A stretch of DNA of 8,007 nt from UBA9676 sp036005525 (GTDB lineage Bacteria; Actinomycetota; Actinomycetes; Streptosporangiales; Streptosporangiaceae), in assembly GCA_036005525.1 (NCBI GenBank), contig DASYQM010000165.1, positions 1-8,007 on the forward strand, read 5' to 3'. Below are positions 1 to 4,455 of the stretch, piece after piece. The notes beneath the pieces are model-generated. The model did no database searches and was not told the DNA's origin. It saw nothing but the letters and a program-made list of their open reading frames with translations. Both the position numbers and the translations under genes were made by a program. Position 1 is the stretch's first letter. Each line of letters starts with the position of its first letter.

Positions 1-2
1 AC

Positions 3-341
3 TACAAGCTCTACTGGAATTTCACCGGCGAGCATGGCTTCGCCAAGCAGAAGGTGTTCTGGGTGGCGTGCCCCGCGCCGACCCCCACGGGCACGCCGAC
101 GCCCTCGCCGTCAGGGTCGCCGACGCCCTCGCCGTCCGTATCGCCAACATCGCCATCGACGGCCACACCAAGCCCAAGCCTGGCACCGTCGAGCCCACCG
201 CCCAGCCCGCCCAGCCCCAGCGGGCTGCCTATTACCGGCTGGCCCTTGGAGCTGATCGCTGCGGCTGGAGCCGCCCTGCTGGGGACCGGTGGCACAGTCA
301 TGGTGGCGGCGCGGCGCCGGCGCGGGCTGCACGGTCGCTGA
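3..341 (+). CDS. C-terminal part of an LPXTG-type cell-wall-anchored surface protein (5' end outside window)
   Basis: The reading frame is open from the window edge, so the protein starts upstream; 112 residues are visible. It begins with a globular domain end (KQKVFWVACPAP at about residues 15-26). A stalk made almost only of Pro, Ser and Thr with repeated TPSPSGSPTPSPS-like units follows (about 25-72), then the sorting signal LPITG (75-79, bases 225-239), a hydrophobic helix (about 81-102) and a positive tail (RRRRG). This order is the classic cell-wall sorting signal: sortase cuts between T and G and links the protein to the wall, with the stalk spanning the wall. A sortase gene lies 123 bases downstream on the same strand, so it is the likely processing enzyme. 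The function of the exposed domain cannot be told from what is visible. The stop codon lies inside a 17-bp tandem duplication. Confidence 0.85.
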   Translation, partial: YKLYWNFTGEHGFAKQKVFWVACPAPTPTGTPTPSPSGSPTPSPSVSPTSPSTATPSPSLAPSSPPPSPPSPSGLPITGWPLELIAAAGAALLGTGGTVMVAARRRRGLHGR

Positions 342-369
342 TCGCTGGCCGCCGCTGATCGCTGGCCGC
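336..369. repeat. 17-bp perfect tandem duplication across the stop codon
   Basis: The unit CGCTGATCGCTGGCCGC occurs twice head to tail (336-352 and 353-369). The first copy contains the TGA stop of the surface-protein gene (339-341). It looks like a recent slippage duplication and does not change the protein. Confidence 0.9.
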
Positions 370-464
370 GCGCGCCGGGTTCCCATAGGTTCGACGCGCG
401 CGGTCGGCTACGCCACGGCCTCACCGGCCCCGCGCCGCTCCGCTGGGAATTGGGTGGACTCGCC

Positions 465-1109
465 ATGCGGACCGTGCTGCGCGTCTTCGGTGAGTGCTGC
501 CTCACCGCGGGGGCCATCGTGCTGCTGTTCCTGGCATATCTGGTGTGGGGCACCGCGCTGGCCACCAGCGCGCACCAGCACGCCTTCGCCAGCCAGTTGC
601 AGCGGCAATGGCAGGCCCACCACGACGCCAAGCCGGCCACCACCAGGCTCCACTTGGTCACCGGGCAGTCCTTCGCGTTCATCCGCATCCCCAGGTTCGG
701 CCGACAGTGGCGGTTCGCCGTCGTGCAGGGCACCGGCCTGGCGCAGCTGGCCCTCGGGCCCGGCCACGTGCCGGGCACCGCGCTGCCCGGCCGGATCGGC
801 AACTTCGCCGTGGCAGCGCACCGGGTCACCGCCGGCAACCCCTTCTACCACCTCAACCAGCTCCGGCCAGGCGACAAAGTCATGATCACCACAGCCGCCA
901 CCACCTATACCTACCAGGTCACCCGCACCGAGCTGGTGCTGCTCGGCGACACCGCGGTCCTGGACCCGGTCCCCGGACACCCACGCCAGCGCCCCCGCCA
1001 AGCGATGATCACACTCATCACGTGCGATCCGCCGTGGACCGGCACGCACCGCATCATTGTGTTCGGCTCACTCGACGCCCAGACGCCGCGCACCGGCCAC
1101 AACGGGTAG
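465..1109 (+). CDS. class E sortase (membrane-anchored transpeptidase)
   Basis: This 214-residue protein fits the class E sortase layout of actinomycetes. It has one N-terminal membrane helix (about residues 11-33, rich in Ala, Leu and Val), then an extracellular catalytic domain. The catalytic residues are visible: His119 in NFAVAAHRVTAG, Cys187 in MITLITCDPPW and Arg196 in GTHRIIVFG, the TLxTC...R arrangement of sortases. The domain also carries IRIPRFG (about 73-79) and a G-P-G-H-x-PGTALPG loop (about 98-109) typical of the family. The enzyme cuts a C-terminal sorting signal and joins the protein to the wall. The start chosen is ATG 465 with a weak GGTGG upstream; an in-frame TTG at 450 would add only five residues. 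It follows the LPITG surface-protein gene and probably processes it. Class E enzymes are best known for LAXTG signals, so the neighbouring LPITG is slightly off-type. Confidence 0.93.
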   Translation: MRTVLRVFGECCLTAGAIVLLFLAYLVWGTALATSAHQHAFASQLQRQWQAHHDAKPATTRLHLVTGQSFAFIRIPRFGRQWRFAVVQGTGLAQLALGPGHVPGTALPGRIGNFAVAAHRVTAGNPFYHLNQLRPGDKVMITTAATTYTYQVTRTELVLLGDTAVLDPVPGHPRQRPRQAMITLITCDPPWTGTHRIIVFGSLDAQTPRTGHNG

Positions 1110-1125
1110 GAACGGGAGGCAGCGC

Positions 1126-1269
1126 ATGTACCGATGGCTCTGGCGGCGCCTCCCGGGGCCGCAATCTGGTGCGGGCACGGGGTATTCGCCCACAACCTGG
1201 TCAAGATCAGGGCCCTGGCCAGCTAACCAGCCAAAGCCAAGCGCACCCCAGAGCCCGCCCAGCCGGTGA
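1126..1269 (+). pseudogene. truncated small membrane-protein gene of the sortase operon (first ~12 codons, then foreign sequence)
   Basis: A strong ribosome binding site (GGGAGG, 1114-1119, six bases before ATG 1126) starts an ORF opening MYRWLWRRLPGP. From memory, this is the usual start of a small (about 60-75 residue) one-helix membrane protein encoded just after class E sortases in many actinomycetes (MYxxLWRxLPGP pattern). After codon 12 (about base 1161) the expected hydrophobic helix is missing. The frame instead runs through polar, Pro-rich sequence to a stop at 1269 (47 codons in all). From about 1161 another frame reads as a transposase tail. What is seen is a good start joined to unrelated sequence; I infer that the gene was broken by an insertion. 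A functional 47-residue product is unlikely. Confidence 0.6.
1161..1226 (+). mobile_element. probable 3' remnant of a transposase gene
   Basis: From base 1161 the frame reads AIWCGHGVFAHNLVKIRALA and one further serine, then TAA at 1224-1226. The block CGHGVFAHNLVKIxALA resembles the extreme C-terminus of DDE-type transposases that I recall from actinomycete insertion sequences; I cannot name the IS family with confidence. It starts exactly where the MYRWLWRRLPGP gene loses its expected sequence, which supports an insertion junction near 1161. Only about 21 codons remain, so the 5' part of the element has been deleted. The element's outer end could lie between 1270 and 1313, where CTTTTCAGGTCGAAGTAG precedes the first CTAGG repeat, but no matching terminal inverted repeat was found elsewhere in the window. 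Confidence 0.45.
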
Positions 1270-1313
1270 GGCCGGTCCCCGCCTCAGGAAGACCCCTTTT
1301 CAGGTCGAAGTAG

Positions 1314-1401
1314 CTAGGTGTACCGCTTGTGCCGCGGCCGGTACCACACCGACCGGCAGCCCTTCACGTTGCAATACACGTCCATGTGCCCGGCCGGGCC
1401 G
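1314..1401. repeat. CTAGG repeat, copy A (best preserved)
   Basis: This segment begins CTAGG (1314-1318), contains CACCGACCGGCAGCCC (1347-1362) and ends near GTGCCCGGCCGGGCCG (1386-1401). Two diverged relatives lie at 1682-1730 and 2203-2285. On the minus strand it reads GPAGHMDVYCNVKGCRSVWY followed by RPRHKRYT and a stop made from the CTA of CTAGG. This looks like the end of a small protein with two Cys residues. The plus-strand reading (RYHTDRQPFTLQYTSMCPAGP region) also aligns with the third copy, so the coding strand is not settled. It may be a relic of a small gene that was present several times. Confidence 0.6.
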
Positions 1402-1541
1402 CCCGCCCGCAAGAGTTCCATCTCCATTTCCACGGCGTGAGCGCGGAGGACGTCGCCGACATCTTGCGCTCCCAGGACGGTCACAAGGAACGATCGAGGA
1501 CATCGATGAGACCCCGCAGCACGCGATTGAATCGCCATTAA
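1329..1541 (+). pseudogene. small ORF with LHFHGVSAEDVADI motif, copy 1 (probably decayed)
   Basis: A 70-codon GTG-started frame contains the motif FHLHFHGVSAEDVADI (residues about 30-45, bases 1416-1463). The same motif in variant form (LHLHFQGVTAEDIAAI) occurs in a second ORF at 1855-2073. Between the two, four codons differ silently (CTC/CTT, CAT/CAC, TTC/TTT, GCG/GCT), and most replacements are mild (S/T, V/I, H/Q, F/L). That pattern fits a protein once under selection in this frame. The N-terminal 29 residues overlap repeat copy A antisense and look non-native. No ribosome binding site is evident at the GTG, so the true start is probably lost. The family is not recognised. A terminator-like hairpin follows 50 bases after the stop. 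Confidence 0.35.
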
Positions 1542-1591
1542 AAGCCTGCGTCGTCAGGTAGGCGCGAGTAGCGTCTGAAGCTGCCCCGAGA

Positions 1592-1636
1592 GCCGGGGCC
1601 GAGCGTAGCCCCCGACGCTTGGCCCCGGCCTTTCTT
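1592..1636 (+). terminator. Rho-independent-like terminator hairpin
   Basis: GCCGGGGCCGAGCG (1592-1605) pairs with CGCTTGGCCCCGGC (1616-1629) over 14 bp with a single G-U pair and a 10-nt loop. CTTTCTT follows on the plus strand. The reverse direction has no T-rich tail, so it should act on plus-strand transcripts, either from the small ORF ending at 1541 or from read-through of the sortase operon. Confidence 0.7.
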
Positions 1637-1681
1637 GTGTACCTCGGCGCAAGGACTGACGTGCGGGTTTCCCAAAATCCC

Positions 1682-1730
1682 CTAGGGGTGTGCCGCCGCC
1701 GCGAACCCCACACCGCCCGGCAGCCCTGCC
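1682..1730. repeat. CTAGG repeat, copy C (shortest)
   Basis: It begins CTAGG (1682-1686) and carries CACCGCCCGGCAGCCC (1711-1726), one base different from copies A and B. On the minus strand it reads GCRAVWGSRRRHTPR, close to GCRSVWYRPRHK of copy A. Similarity fades beyond 1730, where the YCN part is missing. It is a more decayed relative of the segments at 1314 and 2203. Confidence 0.5.
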
Positions 1731-1842
1731 GTAGCCGAACCCGTTTACGCGCTCCTGATCGTGGTAGCGATCACCGCGGGTATAGGCTCCGTTCGGCATA
1801 GTGGTGCTGCTCACATGGCAGTGACGCCGCTCACCGAAGGAC

Positions 1843-1890
1843 GCGGCCCGCACCATGCCCCCGCTTGCGCCGAAGATGGGTGCGGGCCGC
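1843..1890. repeat. perfect 12-bp inverted repeat, 24-nt loop (IR1)
   Basis: GCGGCCCGCACC (1843-1854) is the exact reverse complement of 1879-1890, separated by 24 bases. ATG 1855 of the following 72-codon ORF is the first codon of the loop, and a weak GAAGGA (1836-1841) lies just outside the stem. Folded in RNA it could affect translation start. No T-rich tail follows, so it is not an obvious terminator. Confidence 0.75.
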
Positions 1891-2073
1891 TCAGCCCTCC
1901 CGGAGGCGCGGCAGGCGCGCGAACTACCCGCTGAACGCCAGCGCGAACCACCTGGCGGCCTTCATCTTCACTTTCAGGGCGTGACCGCTGAGGACATCGC
2001 CGCCATCAGCCAGCGGCATGACTTGTCAGCGGCGGCACCCGCGGGGCGAGCGGGAGCCCGCGGCCACCCGTGA
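1855..2073 (+). CDS. small ORF with LHLHFQGVTAEDIAAI motif, copy 2 (function unknown)
   Basis: This 72-codon ATG-started frame carries LHLHFQGVTAEDIAAI at residues 36-51 (bases 1960-2007), the second copy of the motif seen at 1416-1463. Mostly silent or mild differences between the copies suggest the plus frame has been protein-coding. The flanks are charged and Arg/Ala/Pro-rich, with no membrane helix or signal peptide. Its start codon opens the loop of one perfect 12-bp inverted repeat and its stop (2071-2073) lies in the loop of a second one with the same stem and loop size. The only Shine-Dalgarno-like sequence, GAAGGA, is 13 bases upstream, rather far. I do not recognise the family. It may be a live small gene or a decayed one whose real N-terminus is lost. 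Confidence 0.35.
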   Translation: MPPLAPKMGAGRSALPEARQARELPAERQREPPGGLHLHFQGVTAEDIAAISQRHDLSAAAPAGRAGARGHP

Positions 2074-2099
2074 CGGGGGATCCGACGCCGCGGGCTCCC
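2052..2099. repeat. perfect 12-bp inverted repeat, 24-nt loop (IR2)
   Basis: GGGAGCCCGCGG (2052-2063) is the exact reverse complement of 2088-2099, with a 24-nt loop, the same geometry as the repeat at 1843-1890. The loop contains the TGA stop (2071-2073) of the 72-codon ORF. The arm sequences of the two repeats are different. No T-tract follows. Confidence 0.75.
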
Positions 2100-2102
2100 C
2101 TC

Positions 2103-2163
2103 GGCCACGCGGGAGTTGGAGTGCGCGTGGCCGTGCCGACAGCCGCGGGTCAAGGCGGCTGTC
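2103..2163. repeat. two successive 9-bp hairpins
   Basis: GGCCACGCG (2103-2111) pairs with CGCGTGGCC (2124-2132) around a 12-nt loop. GACAGCCGC (2138-2146) pairs with GCGGCTGTC (2155-2163) around an 8-nt loop. They directly follow the 12-bp inverted repeat ending at 2099, so 2052-2163 would fold into three stems in a row. The last is followed by ATAACCCTT, too weak a tail for a confident terminator. Confidence 0.6.
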
Positions 2164-2202
2164 ATAACCCTTCACCGATGGAAACCCGGTTTCTGTTACC
2201 CG

Positions 2203-2285
2203 CTAGGCTCATGCCGCGGACGGAACCCACCGACCGGCAGCCCGGCGCGGCGTTGCAGAACATCATCAGGTGCCCAGCCGGGCCG
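2203..2285. repeat. CTAGG repeat, copy B
   Basis: It begins CTAGG (2203-2207), carries CACCGACCGGCAGCCC (2228-2243, identical to 1347-1362) and ends GTGCCCAGCCGGGCCG (2270-2285, one mismatch to copy A). The minus-strand reading GPAGHLMMFCNAAPGCRSV matches copy A's GPAGHMDVYCNVKGCRSV with a one-codon insertion. After GCRSV, however, the reading diverges and no stop matches, and upstream an in-frame TAA closes the frame. No intact gene remains. Confidence 0.55.
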
Positions 2286-2301
2286 GATAGCCCCCACGAA
2301 C

Positions 2302-2345
2302 GCGAGAGCCCCGCTTAGGTCCCGCTCAGGGACCAGGACTCTCGC
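2302..2345. repeat. nested hairpin (two coaxial stems)
   Basis: Outer arms GCGAGAG (2302-2308) and CTCTCGC (2339-2345) enclose inner arms GGTCCC (2318-2323) and GGGACC (2329-2334) with a 5-nt loop. It is too short for a tRNA and lacks the T-loop consensus. It may be a structured RNA piece or chance in GC-rich DNA. Confidence 0.45.
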
Positions 2346-3061
2346 CTGTCAGTGTGCCCGTGGCTTCGTTCAGTCCCGGTAGGCGACCACAGCCGTCCAC
2401 CCCGCAGACCCGCCCGCCTCTCAGCTGCTCCGATGATCTAGAGAACTACGAGATCATCGACAAGCGCCCTCCGCCATTCAACCGGCCTCCGGAAGAATTT
2501 GTAGTGCGCCAGCGACGGCGACTGCACATAACGCCGTGATCTGCACGTAGCCGCACGTGTCGCCGGCACGGTTCCCGGCCGCGCCGAATCGGCGTTCTGG
2601 CGTCACGCTGCGTCCGAGCGTCGATCACGCACAGTAAACTGGCACTGGTCTACTCCTGGCGCGCAAGTATCCGCCGACCTGCGCAGCGGGCAAGGCAGGC
2701 GGTCTAGCTCGTGATATCGCGCAGGTTTGGGGACTCTGGGCGTCTGGTACCGCAGCAGCCACGGGCTCCAGCCGGGCTGCGAACTGCTAGCGGAACTGAC
2801 TGCGGCCGGGCCAGGAAGCCCGGTTGGGGCCGGAACCAAAGGCATCCAGCACCTACCGGACTCGCAGATGCCTCCTCGTTCAAGCCAGGTCACAACATGA
2901 CTTCGCCAAGAGTGCCCGCCGCAGCGGGTTAGACGCTGCTCGGCGTCACCTCTTAACAGCGACCTTCGGGTGAACCGTCAGGCGTCGTTGTGCGATGAGT
3001 TTGGCGGCGCGCAGTCGTCCAAGTGATCGTGAGTGCCCGCAAAGGGCGCCCGGCCTGCAGC
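2346..3061. other. gene-poor stretch without recognisable genes
   Basis: About 700 bases hold no reading frame with family resemblance, good ribosome binding site or GC-rich third positions. A 61-codon frame at 2354-2539 (ending DKRPPPFNRPPEEFVVRQRR and a few more residues) is the most protein-like, but its start lacks a binding site and it is not recognised. No tRNA T-loop, CRISPR repeat or T-tailed hairpin was found. The leader of the gene at 3076 must lie at its right end. Confidence 0.5.
2431..2459. repeat. perfect 9-bp inverted repeat, operator-like
   Basis: CGATGATCT (2431-2439) and AGATCATCG (2451-2459) are exact reverse complements around an 11-nt centre. The mixed base content makes it less likely to be GC-driven chance than its neighbours. 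It could be a protein-binding site, but no gene nearby explains it. Confidence 0.45.
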
Positions 3062-3075
3062 AGGAGGAGTAGACG

Positions 3076-3894
3076 ATGAATTCGATGGCTCGCCGGATGT
3101 TCGAGCTCGTCGAGCCGATTGGTGTCATCCCTTACTCAGCCGACGAACCCAACGAGGCGATGTTCGCCCTGGGGTTCACCAACTACTGGGACACCTACTT
3201 CGCCGGACGGGCGGCGCCCTTGGGGCTCGCCGCGGCGGAGGTGGTGGACGCGCTGTTCTACAACTTCGCTCCCGGCGAGGTGGCTCGCCACATTCCGAAG
3301 GTGTGGCGCACCACCACGCCTGAAGCGGCGATCGCCGCTCGTCAGACGGGCTGCGTGAAGGCGCTGCGGCGAATCCTCGGCGATCGCGTCGACACTCCCG
3401 CCTTCGCCCGCGCCGCCGAACTGTTGATTAAGGCGGCGACCAGCGCCCCGTTCGAGGGCCGGCCCATGTACGCCGCGCTGCGCGCGATCCCGGTCCCCGA
3501 CGACGTGGTGGCCCGCTTCTTTCATGCAGGCTCCTTGCTGCGCGAGCACCGTGGCGACGGGCACATCGCGGCCCTGATGATCGAGGGTGTCGGCGGCCTT
3601 GAGGCTCACGTCCTGTTCGCCCTCGACATGGGCATGCCGGCGGAGAAGTTCGGACGCATCCACCACCTCCCGGCGGCGCAGCTCGCCGCCGTGATCGGCG
3701 GGATGCGCGATCGCGGCCTGATCGCGGATGACGGTTGGCTGAGCGAACCGGGTCGCGCCGTCAAACAGCGGGTCGAGGCGCTCACCGACGACCTCGCGGC
3801 GAGGCCCTACGAGAGCCTCGAGCGGGACGAGCTCGATGAGCTCATGGCCACCCTCAAGCCGCTCGCCACGCTGCTACTCGCTGCCCAGGACTAG
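3076..3894 (+). CDS. SCO6745-family protein (C-terminal winged helix-turn-helix)
   Basis: This 272-residue protein matches the SCO6745 family, widespread in actinomycetes and of unproven function. A strong AGGAGG (3062-3067), eight bases before ATG 3076, fixes the start. The N-terminal, mostly helical part carries the family block YWDTYFAGRAAPLG (residues 37-50), a FYNFAPGEVARHIPKVW segment (61-77) and LREHRGDGHIAAL (155-167). The C-terminus (about 196-245, LPAAQLAAVIGGMRDRGLIA then a WLSEPGR wing) looks like a MarR-type winged helix-turn-helix, and an acidic helix closes the chain. There is no signal peptide or membrane helix, so it is cytoplasmic. A small-molecule-responsive regulator is a common guess from the fold, but neither DNA binding nor a ligand is shown here. 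It stands alone, with no operon partner on either side. Confidence 0.88.
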   Translation: MNSMARRMFELVEPIGVIPYSADEPNEAMFALGFTNYWDTYFAGRAAPLGLAAAEVVDALFYNFAPGEVARHIPKVWRTTTPEAAIAARQTGCVKALRRILGDRVDTPAFARAAELLIKAATSAPFEGRPMYAALRAIPVPDDVVARFFHAGSLLREHRGDGHIAALMIEGVGGLEAHVLFALDMGMPAEKFGRIHHLPAAQLAAVIGGMRDRGLIADDGWLSEPGRAVKQRVEALTDDLAARPYESLERDELDELMATLKPLATLLLAAQD

Positions 3895-4174
3895 GACGAA
3901 GGCTCTGGTGGCTCAGTTCGGCTGAACGCGCCCGGCCAGATCGTGGTTCGCTTGGCTGACGCTCTGACGAGCCAGCGTCTGGAATGACTTTCCGAGCGGC
4001 TCGGTGAACGGTCCGCTGATCACGATGCTTGGGCTCGATCGCCCTTGGTGGGTAGCGCACCTCCAGCTCTCGCGAGCGACAGTTCACATCGACGTGTCGA
4101 GCAGAACCGTCACGATTGACCGGTCGGGCCGATCATAAGAACGCACGCGAACGAACCGGATAGAGGTCCCGGGA
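3895..4174. other. intergenic spacer, nothing clear
   Basis: Between the end of the SCO6745-family gene and the small ORF at 4175 there is no recognisable gene. There is also no T-tailed hairpin. Short palindromes such as GACCGGTC (about 4117-4124) are the kind expected by chance at this GC content. Confidence 0.5.
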
Positions 4175-4312
4175 ATGAGGCTGCGCAGCAAACGCGGAGA
4201 TCCGGAACCGCCGCTCTGGGCGGACGCCGACTGCAATCCGGTCAAGACGCTGCGCGACCAGAGCTGGGCGTTCGGCGCCCAATTGGCAGCGACGAGGGGA
4301 TCGCTGGTCTAA
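4175..4312 (+). CDS. possible small ORF, 45 residues, unknown function
   Basis: ATG 4175 is preceded by GAGGT (4163-4167) at workable spacing and opens a 45-codon frame beginning MRLRSKRGDPEPPLWADADC and ending in TAA at 4310-4312. Roughly four fifths of third positions are G or C, as in the neighbouring genes, which favours coding. The product is charged and soluble with one Cys and no membrane helix. The family is not recognised; it could be a small regulator, a gene fragment or chance. It sits 143 bases from, and convergent with, the permease gene. Confidence 0.4.
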   Translation: MRLRSKRGDPEPPLWADADCNPVKTLRDQSWAFGAQLAATRGSLV

Positions 4313-4455
4313 CTCCTGGGTGGCCAGACCTGTGCCGGCGGAGTGGATCTCACGCGTCCGACGTTGTGTGAGAGTGTCGGCGACTCGCTCGGTTCACTCG
4401 CGCGTTGCCCACCGGATGCCGACGGGGATCGCGCCGGTCGCCGACCTAAAGGCGT

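Noticed and set aside
90..230. Short direct repeats resembling a satellite or CRISPR-like array
   Set aside because: They are the codons of the Pro/Ser/Thr stalk, in frame with the surface protein, without regular spacers.
450..464. TTG start for the sortase
   Set aside because: ATG 465 gives a normal class E N-terminus; the five extra residues bring no motif and TTG starts are rare.
11..1049. Long minus-strand frames opposite the surface-protein and sortase genes
   Set aside because: They mirror GC-rich coding sequence on the plus strand and show no protein-family features, while the plus strand has catalytic and sorting motifs.
2354..2539. 61-codon frame ending DKRPPPFNRPPEEFVVRQRR plus a few residues
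   Set aside because: It has no ribosome binding site, no recognisable family and a low-complexity start; kept only as a note on the gene-poor stretch.
2603..2893. 96-codon minus-strand frame
   Set aside because: It has random-looking composition, no binding site and no motif, and lies in the gene-poor stretch where long frames arise by chance at high GC.
2860..2900. Possible tRNA T-arm around CGTTCAAGCC
   Set aside because: The flanking five-base arms do not pair and no acceptor, D or anticodon stem could be built around it.
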